A stretch of 14,014 nucleotides of DNA from positions 1 to 14,014 of the forward strand of contig CAINXK010000505.1 in the NCBI GenBank assembly GCA_903854805.1. Reading direction: 5' to 3'. This document shows, in pieces, positions 1 to 6,899 of the stretch. Under the pieces are notes generated by a model. It worked only from the letters and a program-made list of their open reading frames with translations. It did no database searches and was not told the origin of the DNA. Within the stretch, counting starts at the first letter, position 1; every line of letters starts with the position of its first letter. The DNA is from an uncultured Anaerolineae bacterium (GTDB lineage: Bacteria; Chloroflexota; Anaerolineae; Anaerolineales; Villigracilaceae). Made by a program: the position numbers and the translations under genes.

Positions 1-636
1 GCTGGCGTCCGTCCCCAGCCTTTGCCCGGTGGACTGCCCCATTTGGTCATCCGTTTTCATTGTCGCTTTATCGATCGTGATCTGGAGCGATTGCCCATCG
101 CGCAGTACGACCAGTTTTTCCTGCGGGCTGGCATCCGGCGCGTTGGTATTTCAGGGTGGCCAAAGATCATCCGGATTGTATGGATCGGCAGTGTGACCAT
201 TTTGCTCCTGGATGACATCGCCGATGTGCAAACCTGCTTTTTCGGCCGGGTCATTGGGCGTCACCCTGGTTACGATCTGATAATCCGGGTACTGGGTCCA
301 GTAACCGCTGTCAAAATTGGGGATCTCCAAACTGGGCACCAGCATAAAAGCATTTCCATCCTTCAGCGCCCGCAGCGCATTGCAGATGGCGGGGTAAGTA
401 TCGGCGGTTGTTTTCGGGTCCGGCGAAAGTGTCGCGGCTTCTTTCCGGATGGCGGTCCAATCCGCATTTTTTTCAAACACGGCATTGGTTTGCAGCCACT
501 GCAAAGCGCTTTCCAGGTATTGGGGCGGAGGCAGGGGCACAGGGGTTGGGGTTGACGCGGCATCCAACATGCCACAGCCCGAGAGCAACAAGCAGAACGC
601 GAGAAACAAGATCGAGGACAGACGCAGGGTTTTCAT
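1..636 (-). pseudogene. S41-family peptidase-like PDZ lipoprotein, interrupted by in-frame TGA, 3' end outside window
   Basis: The start is ATG at 636, preceded by AAGGAGA five bases upstream; an ATG at 654 is possible but lacks a site. Residues 1-21 form a lipoprotein signal ending in the lipobox LSGC (Cys21), so the protein should sit on the outer face of the membrane. Residues about 35-110 resemble the helical N-terminal domain of C-terminal-processing (S41) proteases (DWTAIRKEA, TTADTYPAI, ALRALKDG). A PDZ domain follows (DPAEKAGLHIGDVIQEQNG). Codon 162 is TGA (151-153), yet the same frame continues open for 50 more codons to the window edge with PDZ-like sequence (KLVVLRDGQSLQITIDKA). 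The catalytic Ser/Lys domain would lie beyond the edge. It is either a recent nonsense mutation or a sequence error; the frame is not shifted. It lies 18 nt downstream of the Pro-rich gene and is probably co-transcribed. The family call rests on motif memory. Confidence 0.7.
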
Positions 637-654
637 GAGAGTCTCCTTTTGCAT

Positions 655-969
655 TTACGGAAGTGCAGGAGCGGGGGCGGGCACTGGGACGAGCTGCTCA
701 ACCTGCTTGGTTTGTACGGGAGCCGGCGCAGCAGGTGTGGACTGAACCTGAATCTGCACGCTGGACGGGGTGGGCACTGGTACTGCGACAGGTGATGAAT
801 TGTCCGAAATCACATGTGTCTGAATATTCGCAAAAGGGGTCATGAAATGAATGGAGCGGCTTGTCGAAACATTCAAGCTAAAGTGTAGCACGATGACCAA
901 GGCCAGCGCAATCGCGAGAAATGCGAAGGTTTGGGGTTTCTGTTCGTTTTGAGAATAGGTTGTGTTCAT
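655..969 (-). CDS. Small membrane-anchored Pro-rich protein, unknown function
   Basis: This is a 104-residue protein. ATG at 969 is preceded by GGAGG at a good distance (CTGGAGGCAGCC-ATG). A short polar N-terminus (1-13) is followed by one hydrophobic segment (about 14-34), then an extracytoplasmic tail. The last 45 residues are rich in Pro, Val, Ala and Gln (PVPTPSS, STPAAPAPVQ, PVPAPAPALP), typical of a flexible wall-spanning linker. The first gene of a two-gene minus-strand unit, it ends 18 nt before the S41-like lipoprotein start and has a promoter candidate about 50-75 nt upstream. I do not recognise a family. It may tether or assist the surface peptidase, but that is inference from neighbourhood only. 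Confidence 0.7.
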   Translation of the reverse strand: MNTTYSQNEQKPQTFAFLAIALALVIVLHFSLNVSTSRSIHFMTPFANIQTHVISDNSSPVAVPVPTPSSVQIQVQSTPAAPAPVQTKQVEQLVPVPAPAPALP

Positions 970-1015
970 GGCTGCCTCCAGAAAGGGTTATTTTTTGTGT
1001 GCGTCTTACGCTGTT

Positions 1016-1045
1016 AATATAGCAAATAGGCAGTCCTACTGTCAT
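1016..1045 (-). promoter_or_regulatory. Sigma-70-type promoter for the minus-strand lipoprotein operon
   Basis: Read on the minus strand, ATGACA (1045-1040) and TATATT (1021-1016) are separated by 18 bases. Each differs from the consensus hexamer at one position, and TGC directly before the -10 makes an extended -10. The start of transcription would fall about 40 nt before the Pro-rich gene. An imperfect inverted repeat ACTG-N9-CAGT overlaps the -35 box and a 7-bp hairpin (1067-1086) lies just upstream, so a repressor or activator site is possible. Read by eye only. Confidence 0.45.
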
Positions 1046-1066
1046 GAGACCAGTGTCCCAAGTCAG

Positions 1067-1086
1067 TCCCATTTCTCGGAATGGGA
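1067..1086. repeat. 7-bp inverted repeat upstream of the minus-strand promoter
   Basis: TCCCATT and AATGGGA face each other across the 6-base loop TCTCGG. The element lies 21 bases upstream of the -35 box on the minus strand. No run of T follows on either strand, so it is more likely an operator or chance hairpin than a terminator. Confidence 0.35.
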
Positions 1087-1121
1087 GTTATATTCCGCCT
1101 GGCAAGCAGCCGAAGGTTACA

Positions 1122-1135
1122 TCAAGGCGCCTTGA
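1122..1135. repeat. Perfect 14-bp palindrome in an intergenic region
   Basis: TCAAGGCGCCTTGA is its own reverse complement. It sits in the roughly 500-nt gap between the minus-strand operon and the small plus-strand ORF. Its form fits a dimeric repressor site, but no second copy was noticed in the window. The rest of the 1087-1466 gap shows no gene I can support. Confidence 0.35.
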
Positions 1136-1472
1136 CCGCAGATACTTTTACAACACGGTGCTTTATTTTTTCCAAGCGAATCTATTTCCAATGCTTCAAC
1201 CCGGAACGTTGGGAACATGATCCTTGAGTTCACAATCCCATTTGCCTTTTATTCCAAAGTTTCAACCAGTTTCCCCAATATATTTGATAGTTCACTCCTT
1301 GCTGGGGTACATTGACTCCGGATAGGGGCGCCAGAGTAACCATGAGCTGTATAAGGATATTTACAAGCAAAGCGCGCGACACAATTGTTCGCAGAGAAAC
1401 ATAGTCAGATAACCGGGAGTTCACAGCAGCCGAATGGAAACGGCACTAGAAACACATAGATGAGAATTGAGC

Positions 1473-1673
1473 ATGATTGGGAAACTGTTTGGTTTGATTG
1501 GTAAGGTGATCGGAATGGCGCTGTTAGCAAGGATGGTTGGCGCACTCGCGCTGGCCGGTTACTTTTACTACAAGTCCGGGCAAAAGTATTGCTGGATGAA
1601 ATGGGTCTATGGTTGTTATCATCTGCAAAAAGCCCAAGAAAAATATGTGATCCTCCTTAAAATTGAGGATTAA
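1473..1673 (+). CDS. Possible small hydrophobic protein, unknown
   Basis: A 66-residue reading frame from ATG 1473 (TTG 1467 is an in-frame alternative). Residues about 1-32 are hydrophobic and Gly-rich with a few Lys/Arg (MIGKLFGLIGKVIGMALLAR), and the C-terminal part carries aromatic residues, two Cys and charged residues. There is no clear Shine-Dalgarno site, only a weak purine run upstream. It stands alone before the NmrA pseudogene. It could be a small membrane or membrane-active peptide or a chance ORF; I recognise no family. Confidence 0.3.
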   Translation: MIGKLFGLIGKVIGMALLARMVGALALAGYFYYKSGQKYCWMKWVYGCYHLQKAQEKYVILLKIED

Positions 1674-1702
1674 CCAACCCGGAGTTGTTCCTGCAATCTG
1701 TA

Positions 1703-2464
1703 CTATAAACTGCCCATCACGCGCTTGGCGTAATCTTCCATCGAAACGAATGGGCTGCGGAATACTTGCCTGACGGCGGAGCTGTCAATCCGGGTGCCCA
1801 GCGCCAGCTGGTGGATGAGCACGGCAAAAGACTCCTGAAACGGATCGGTGGCCGCGGCGCGCTGGGCAGCCAGAACGGCGGCCGGAACAAACTGCAGGTC
1901 GAAGCAGCTTCCACTGACTTGCTCAAACGCCCGCACCACTTCCAACTGGCTGAACAGGGTTGGCAGGCCGATTTCAAAGCTGGCATTGCGGGCCGCAGGC
2001 TTGGAAAGGCTCTCCACCGCGATTCCTGCCACATCCACCAATGAAATATAACTGTTGGCGGCATGGCCTTCTCCATAGATCGTGGCGCGGAGGTTGGCGC
2101 AATCAAAACCAAGGACCGGGCTGAGCCACGATTCCATGAAAAAGCCCGGGCATAGGATCGTGTAAGGCATGCCACTGCCCTGGCCGCCTGGACCAGATTA
2201 TGCTGGCCCAGGCGGTCGGTATCCAGGATTGAATCGCCCGGCTGCCGCGAAACCAGGCAGGAAGCGCTGCTGATCACCGACCGAACCCCATAACGATCTT
2301 TACCCCAATGGCTTTGAGCTCCGCCACCATCTCCGGTGCCGAGGTTGCCCGGACCATCCCGCGCACGGGCAGGCCGGCTACCGCCAATTGGCGGCAGATT
2401 TCACTCCCCAGGGCCCTGGTTCCGCCGACTACCAGATTTATAACCGCGTGCCGAGAATGCTCAT
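1703..2464 (-). pseudogene. Eroded NmrA-like NAD(P)-binding (atypical SDR) gene
   Basis: Three blocks of one NmrA/SDRa-type protein can be read in order on the minus strand, in different frames. Block 1, about 2450-2290, has the Rossmann nucleotide-binding start LVVGGTRALGSEICRQL and continues to KAIGVKIVMG. Block 2, 2277-2165, reads VISSASCLVSRQPGDSILDT to NLVQAARAV. Block 3, 2170-1703, reads MPYTILCPGFFMESWLSP to the end, including SLVDVAGIAVESL. Between blocks 1 and 2 the usual residues leading to the DAV-type strand are missing (roughly 15 residues), and between blocks 2 and 3 roughly 30-35 residues containing the usual active-site region are gone, each with a frame change. The N-terminus is also shifted. 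This fits deletions in a decayed gene, not a single sequencing slip. Gap sizes are estimates from family memory. Its 5' end abuts the truncated cpaB, head to head. Confidence 0.75.
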
Positions 2465-2490
2465 GGCCGATATGTAACGGTACCAGTCAG

Positions 2491-3084
2491 GTGCCTGTAC
2501 CTATCCATCCCATATCCGCCTATACCGTCTTAAAGGCAGAGATGTTCAAGATGCGTGAAATGCCGCGCTCGATGGAATCTTTGCCCTATTACCAGTCTGT
2601 TCAGGATTTGAATGGAAAGCTCAGCACAATCGCCCTGACAGCAGGATTGCCAGTAGCCCAGGCAAACGCGGTTTCTCCCACGGAATTTCGCCTGGCAGAT
2701 CCCGAGTTTGAGGTGATTTCCATTCCAGTCGAGCCGGTCTCGGCAGTGGGAGGGCAGATCCGCATCGGGGATCGCGTTAACCTTTACCAGGTGCTTGCAG
2801 AAACCACCAACGCAGACCAGGTTGAAACTACCTTTCCAGCGTTTTCAGTAGAGCAAATAGCTGCCAGTGTTTTAGTGGTGGATGTGCGCACTGCCCAGGG
2901 ATTATCTGCCAGTTCCAACCAAACAAACGAAAGCGCTGCACCGTTGGCAGGCAGTAATCAGAATGAACAGGTGCAAATCCTTACGTTGTCGGTCAAACCG
3001 GAAATGATCAACATCATCCTTCAAGCAGTAGCAACGAGTAAAAAACAAGACGGATTATTATGGACAACCCTGGCCCTTCCCTAG
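2491..3084 (+). CDS. cpaB: CpaB/RcpC-like pilus assembly protein, 5'-truncated
   Basis: The frame contains a SAF-type domain near its start (VPVPIHPISAYTVLKAEMF followed by KMREMPRSM), then a C-terminal CpaB/RcpC-like region (IRIGDRVNLYQVL, VLVVDVRTAQGL, ILTLSVKPEMINIILQAV). CpaB proteins normally begin with a signal or membrane segment before the SAF domain. Here the upstream sequence is the antisense of the NmrA pseudogene, so that segment is missing. GTG 2491 is the first start inside homologous sequence; ATG 2542, after AAAGGCAGAG, is the alternative. The open frame runs back to 2308, but that part is not CpaB-like. The gene ends 25 nt inside tadA. In Tad systems CpaB/RcpC works with the secretin; no secretin is seen here, so its role is presumably wall or membrane scaffolding. 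Product probably impaired. Confidence 0.7.
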   Translation: MPVPIHPISAYTVLKAEMFKMREMPRSMESLPYYQSVQDLNGKLSTIALTAGLPVAQANAVSPTEFRLADPEFEVISIPVEPVSAVGGQIRIGDRVNLYQVLAETTNADQVETTFPAFSVEQIAASVLVVDVRTAQGLSASSNQTNESAAPLAGSNQNEQVQILTLSVKPEMINIILQAVATSKKQDGLLWTTLALP

Positions 3085-4451
3085 CCCGACCTAAAAACCC
3101 ACCTTCCATCCAGCCTCTCGAGCCGATGGATTTAGCCTTGATCGAACGCGTTCGGGAAGAATTGGTAGAGCGCGGCATCAACCCACCAGGTTGGAGAGAG
3201 ACAGACCCGTCAGTTCGGCAGCGCTTTTTTGACGAAGTGCGCTCGATCCTGATCGATTGGAACACCCCCGTGCACAGCGCAGGGGGGCAGGGCGAGAACC
3301 GCAGCTCAGTCAATCGGAAGGCCCAGATCATCACAGACGCCCTCTCCGGTGTAGGGCTGCTCGACCAGCTTCTGCGCGATCCCTACGTCGAAGAAATCTT
3401 TGTTCGCAACGGAGATGTGGCGGTTGAATATGATGGCACCTTTTATCACCTCGGCAAACTGGCGGCGGACAGGTATTTTGAAAATCTTGCTATCCATGTC
3501 GCCGCGCAAGGTGGAGCCACCTTGCGCGGGGACCGCCCAGCAGTGTTGATCGACCTGCCTGGCGGAGAACGATTCACTGCGATTGTCCCCCGTCTCTCCA
3601 CGGAAGGGACCGCCATCAATATCCGTACTTTTGGTCGGCGCGTGCGTACCCTGGAAGAAATGGAACAATCCGGTGCGTTTTCCAGATTCGATCGTACGCC
3701 TCTGGATACAGCTCAGAATTTTGCAAGCGGATCACAAAATCACGCTACTAGGCAGCTCCAGAAGAGGGTTCAGTCACTCCAAAACCCGCCAGATCGGTTT
3801 CTAGCCTGGTTGGTCTCCACGCTTTCAGGAACCCTGATGATCGCTGGAGAAATGGGGTCGGGCAAGACAACCCTGCTCAATGCCCTTTCCGGTTTTTTGC
3901 CCGAATCTGCTCCGATCGCTGCGCTTGAAACATTTCGAGAAATAGAAATTCAGCATCCTTTTCTTCTCAGGGCTGTGGCTCCCGCTGAGTTATCACCAGG
4001 AACTCCAGGTGTGACGTTGGATTGGATCTTGAATGTTATTTACACCCGCATGAACCCGGCTGCCATCCTGGTCGGTGAGGTCGTTGGCAACGAAGCACTG
4101 CAATTTTTGAAGGCTGCCTGTCTGGGGCGGAAGGCTCTTTCCACAATCCACGGTGGTTCCATTGAAGAAGCCTTGATGCGTCTCGAGCAGCTTGCGCTGG
4201 CGGCGGCTCCGGAATTGGGACTGTCTGCCGTACGTTCAATGGTCGCCATGGGTGTGGATGTTGTCGCTTTAATGGGCCGCGTTAATCAATCTGGCCGGGT
4301 GCAACGAGCCTTACAAGCCATCGCCACCATCCAGGGGATGGATCCAGATGGAAATTACCGTCTGAAATATTTATACCGCGCGGATGAAGAGCAACCTGCC
4401 CAGATCTTTGAGCAAGTTTTTCAACAAATGCAAGCATCGGAGTCGAAATGA
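3060..4451 (+). CDS. tadA: TadA/CpaF-family pilus assembly ATPase
   Basis: A 463-residue cytoplasmic secretion ATPase that should power pilin polymerisation through TadB/TadC. The N-terminal domain shows the CpaF pattern LLRDPYVEEIFVRNGD and GGATLRGDRPAVLIDLPGG. The Walker A loop GEMGSGKTT is at 263-271, the Walker B region AILVGEVVG has Glu340, and the His box STIHGGS has His364. All key motifs are present. Compared with usual CpaF, the segment between TLEEM (about 198) and the Walker A appears 35-40 residues longer, with a polar stretch at about 210-245 (family length from memory). ATG 3060 lies within cpaB with only a weak purine-rich upstream site; ATG 3126 (MDLALIERV) is an alternative. 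The stop overlaps the next start as ATGA (4448-4451). Confidence 0.92.
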   Translation: MDNPGPSLARPKNPPSIQPLEPMDLALIERVREELVERGINPPGWRETDPSVRQRFFDEVRSILIDWNTPVHSAGGQGENRSSVNRKAQIITDALSGVGLLDQLLRDPYVEEIFVRNGDVAVEYDGTFYHLGKLAADRYFENLAIHVAAQGGATLRGDRPAVLIDLPGGERFTAIVPRLSTEGTAINIRTFGRRVRTLEEMEQSGAFSRFDRTPLDTAQNFASGSQNHATRQLQKRVQSLQNPPDRFLAWLVSTLSGTLMIAGEMGSGKTTLLNALSGFLPESAPIAALETFREIEIQHPFLLRAVAPAELSPGTPGVTLDWILNVIYTRMNPAAILVGEVVGNEALQFLKAACLGRKALSTIHGGSIEEALMRLEQLALAAAPELGLSAVRSMVAMGVDVVALMGRVNQSGRVQRALQAIATIQGMDPDGNYRLKYLYRADEEQPAQIFEQVFQQMQASESK

Positions 4452-4930
4452 AATCAAACTCCCAAACAGTTGTCAAGCCGAACAACAAAATCGCCAAGCT
4501 GATGCTTCAACCAAAGCCATTGCGCCCGGGTGAAGTAATTATTTTCAAAGATGGTGACACTGAAAACTGCAGCGCTGAAAACCTGAAACGCGTATCCCTG
4601 TCGGGTCTGGCCAGGAAGTTCCCAAAAAACGGCGTGATGATTCAATGCCCGCATTGCGGCCAACCGTTTTCAATGTATTTGACCCACCGATTTCAACGTT
4701 CCAGCCATAACCAACCTTGCGATGATCCAGCCTCGCAAAAATTTGAGATCGAACAGGCCGAACTCAGCCAGCTGGTTTGGGAACTGCCCCTGCCTCAGAT
4801 CGCCAATTTATACGGCGTGTCAGAAAGGATAGTTGCCAAACGCTGTCGTGCCCTGGGTATTATTTTTCCAGATACTGGGTATTGGGTTGGCTGGGAACAG
4901 ACCTATACAAGTCAGGATGATGGCCAATGA
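4448..4930 (+). CDS. HNH-like / zinc-knuckle / helix-turn-helix protein inside the tad operon
   Basis: A 160-residue soluble protein. Residues about 24-50 (FKDGDTENCSAENLKRVS) resemble the C-terminal half of an HNH nuclease core (typically H-x-DG-xx-NC-xx-ENL), but the catalytic His is absent. CPHCG at 67-71 gives a zinc-knuckle half, with His80 and Cys91 as possible further ligands. Residues about 105-137 (SQLVWELPLPQIANLYGVSE and on to KRCRALGI) match the helix-turn-helix that often accompanies phage and mobile HNH proteins, followed by the usual GYW motif (144-146). It is bounded by ATGA overlaps on both sides, so it is translated with tadA and tadB. This is not a standard Tad component. 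I infer a domesticated DNA-binding protein, perhaps a regulator of the operon; nuclease activity is unlikely without the His. Confidence 0.7.
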   Translation: MKSNSQTVVKPNNKIAKLMLQPKPLRPGEVIIFKDGDTENCSAENLKRVSLSGLARKFPKNGVMIQCPHCGQPFSMYLTHRFQRSSHNQPCDDPASQKFEIEQAELSQLVWELPLPQIANLYGVSERIVAKRCRALGIIFPDTGYWVGWEQTYTSQDDGQ

Positions 4931-5811
4931 GCCTGTTTCGATGGTTGATCGGCGCAGCTTCAGTCATGCTGGTTGGCGGCATCTTTCTTGTGTTTTACAC
5001 AACCCTGCTTTCGACTACTGAGATTGCTGTAAAACTCTGGCGACGAATCTTCCTATCCTGGGCGGACAAAAGGTTGCGCGATATGGGCATCCTCCAGGAA
5101 AAACCGTTTCAGTACCATGCAGAACTGGACTGGAAACGATTGGTCCTGCTCGGCGTCACCGGCTTATTGATGCTGGCCGTACGCGACCTGATGCTTTCCC
5201 CGCTTGTTTTGCTGATCGGGCTGACCATCCTGGCCTGGCTCAATTTTCAACAAAAGCAAAGTGAACACGCGCAAGTTAACGAGGATGCTGAGGCAGTCGC
5301 CCTGCAAATCCGGGCATTGATGACAGTGGATCATTCAATTTTAAATGCGCTCAAGGCAGTCAGGCTATCAGATGGAACGATGAAAAAAGCCATAGAACAA
5401 GTTGCCAACCGCCTGCAGATGCATCAAACCCCAGACCAGGCCGCCCAGTCGTTGAAAGGTTTGCCTGGGAAAGTAACTTCCAGGCTGGCTGCTTTGATTG
5501 CCAACAATTCGCAGCTGACCGATGATATCCAGGACGAACTGCTTCAATCCTTGGAGCAGGAGGCCCACCGGCAAAAGCTGTTGCGGTCCAAAACCAGTCA
5601 GACTCTTTCGTTGGTTCGTGGAACCATCCGACTTCTGCAGGCGGCGGTTGCCTGCGCGGTTGGTTTTGTCATGCTGTATCCGGCCTGGCGCGATTTTTTT
5701 CTTCAGGATGTATCGCACAGGGTATTGCTGGCAGTCACCATCGGAGTGGTGGTGCTGTCCAGTCTATATTTTGAGTTTGAAGTCTACCAATTAAGTTACG
5801 GCGAGGTGTAG
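4927..5811 (+). CDS. tadB: TadB-like inner-membrane pilus platform protein
   Basis: A 294-residue membrane protein of the type II secretion F (T2SSF)-like class. Hydrophobic segments lie at about 5-26, 71-88, 90-107, 234-251 and 265-281, with a helical cytoplasmic domain at 110-232 (ALQIRALMTVDHSILNALKA, LEQEAHRQKLLRSKTSQ). This topology and the position directly before TadC identify it as TadB; sequence conservation is weak by eye. It should form the platform that couples the TadA ATPase to pilin insertion. ATG 4927 overlaps the stop of the HNH/HTH gene (ATGA), which is strong evidence for this start. The stop TAG is 1 nt before the tadC start. Confidence 0.82.
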   Translation: MSLFRWLIGAASVMLVGGIFLVFYTTLLSTTEIAVKLWRRIFLSWADKRLRDMGILQEKPFQYHAELDWKRLVLLGVTGLLMLAVRDLMLSPLVLLIGLTILAWLNFQQKQSEHAQVNEDAEAVALQIRALMTVDHSILNALKAVRLSDGTMKKAIEQVANRLQMHQTPDQAAQSLKGLPGKVTSRLAALIANNSQLTDDIQDELLQSLEQEAHRQKLLRSKTSQTLSLVRGTIRLLQAAVACAVGFVMLYPAWRDFFLQDVSHRVLLAVTIGVVVLSSLYFEFEVYQLSYGEV

Positions 5812-5812
5812 A

Positions 5813-6649
5813 GTGGAACCTTTTTCGTTAGTGGTGGGCTTTGGCCTGGCAATCGGAGTGGGCATGGTTGCCAATACTATTGTGTCAGTCTTTTATGAAA
5901 CTGGAAGGAGGCTGTTGGGTCCCGGAAAACGTTCTCGCTTGAACGCGCTTGGGATCAGAAATAACGAGAAAAATCAAGAACAACAAAAAGAAGAGGCGCT
6001 GCTGGGTCTCGAGAATATCTCCTGGAACACCTACTATGCTGTCTCAACCCTGATTGGGCTGGCTCTTCTGGCCTTTCTCGGTCCAACCATGCCTGGCATC
6101 CGGTTTGGTTTTCTGGGTCTGCCAATCCTGGTATGGCTTGCAAGAGAATTTCTGGTGCAGCAGCGCAAACGCTTCATGGCAGGGCAAGTCCGGCAATTCC
6201 TGATCGATGTGCGGCTGCATTTGAGCCTGCAAGGCTCTTTGCTGCTTGGGCTGGAAAATATCGGTCGTACGACCCCTGAAACCAGCCCGGTTTACCGACA
6301 ATTGCAAAACAGGCTGAAGGGAAGTTCCGCTCGAAGCGGGTTGGATTTGCTCAACCAACTGACAGACGACCTTGCTTCCTCCCAGCTGCTGCGCGCGGTT
6401 CAACGCATTCAGGCTGCCCAACAGTCTGGAGGAATCTCCAATGTCGATCAGGCCATCGCCAGTGTCATTTCCGAGCTGAACGAGGAAATCGGTTACCAGG
6501 CTGAAGAGGAAATGCAGCGATTGCCCCTGCGCATTACCCTGCTGGCCATGCCATTTCTGCTCGGACCTATCGTTATCTTGTTGTTTTACCCGTTGATCGA
6601 CCGAATTCTGAATACGCTTTCCGGAGTATCGATCGGCGGGGGTTTCTAA
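5813..6649 (+). CDS. tadC: TadC-like inner-membrane pilus platform protein
   Basis: A 278-residue protein with hydrophobic segments at about 5-27, 74-90, 95-113 and 240-262 around a T2SSF-like cytoplasmic domain (RFMAGQVRQFLIDVRLHLSL, RAVQRIQAAQQSGGIS, QAEEEMQRLPLRI). The GxS/GGxS and ExxQRLP features fit the TadB/TadC family. GTG 5813 is chosen because GAGG lies seven bases upstream and the gene begins one base after the tadB stop. It should form a heteromeric platform with TadB. It is followed by a 69-nt gap holding two small stem-loops before the first pilin. Confidence 0.85.
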   Translation: MEPFSLVVGFGLAIGVGMVANTIVSVFYETGRRLLGPGKRSRLNALGIRNNEKNQEQQKEEALLGLENISWNTYYAVSTLIGLALLAFLGPTMPGIRFGFLGLPILVWLAREFLVQQRKRFMAGQVRQFLIDVRLHLSLQGSLLLGLENIGRTTPETSPVYRQLQNRLKGSSARSGLDLLNQLTDDLASSQLLRAVQRIQAAQQSGGISNVDQAIASVISELNEEIGYQAEEEMQRLPLRITLLAMPFLLGPIVILLFYPLIDRILNTLSGVSIGGGF

Positions 6650-6652
6650 AAT

Positions 6653-6701
6653 CCGCAGACTCACGTACTGCGGCAATCCCTATTTTCAATCCCGTTCCGG
6701 G
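6653..6701 (+). promoter_or_regulatory. Two small stem-loops in the leader of the first pilin gene
   Basis: CCGCAG (6653-6658) pairs with CTGCGG (6668-6673) across a 9-base loop, and CCCG (6691-6694) pairs with CGGG (6698-6701) just before the AAAAGGAGA ribosome site. The T-rich stretch after the first hairpin (TATTTTC) starts about 8 bases away, so it is at best a weak terminator. These may separate pilin mRNA from the upstream platform genes or control initiation. Confidence 0.3.
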
Positions 6702-6718
6702 AAAAGGAGAAAGTATTT

Positions 6719-6889
6719 ATGTTGTTTGACAAGAAGGCATCTGAAATTCCACAGTTCGTGGTTGTGCTGGCCATTGCGGTTGTACTGGGCGCGGTGGCTG
6801 TCTGGGCAATCCTGAGCAATGTCGGCACCCAAGGTGCCAGCGTGGCCGGCTGGATTAACAGCATCGCGGTTCCTGCTGCTCACCCGTAA
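6719..6889 (+). CDS. Small Flp-like pilin candidate, non-canonical
   Basis: A 56-residue protein, ATG 6719 with a strong AAAAGGAGA site. A short charged leader (MLFDKKASEI) is followed by a hydrophobic helix at about 13-33 and a short polar C-terminus. Size, position and the shared ribosome-site/start context with the next gene (AAGGAGAAA, ATGTTGT-TGAC) point to a pilin. However, it lacks the Gly cleavage site and the Glu5-Tyr6 signature of Flp pilins: the junction reads KKASEIPQFVV. It may be a divergent pilin or a minor component not processed in the standard way. A perfect hairpin follows its stop. Confidence 0.65.
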   Translation: MLFDKKASEIPQFVVVLAIAVVLGAVAVWAILSNVGTQGASVAGWINSIAVPAAHP

Positions 6890-6899
6890 AAGACCTTTC

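Noticed and set aside
151..153. TGA as selenocysteine
   Set aside because: No convincing SECIS-like hairpin was seen just downstream, and S41/PDZ domains are not known selenoproteins.
22..555. 177-codon plus-strand open frame
   Set aside because: It is antisense to the S41/PDZ lipoprotein, which has a signal peptide, lipobox and ribosome site; the plus-strand product looks random.
1230..1424. 64-codon minus-strand frame with a hydrophobic stretch
   Set aside because: It has a GTG start, no ribosome site and no recognised motif; probably chance.
970..1466. tRNA or other RNA gene in the intergenic gap
   Set aside because: No cloverleaf or T-loop motif was found on either strand by eye.
2308..2490. 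N-terminal extension of the cpaB frame
   Set aside because: This part is antisense to NmrA block 1 and does not look like CpaB or a signal peptide.
4036..4249. Minus-strand frames within tadA
   Set aside because: Shadows of the conserved Walker B and His box region of tadA.
6044..6676. 210-codon minus-strand frame opposite tadC
   Set aside because: tadC has good family features, a ribosome site and operon spacing; the opposite frame is Gln-rich and without motifs.
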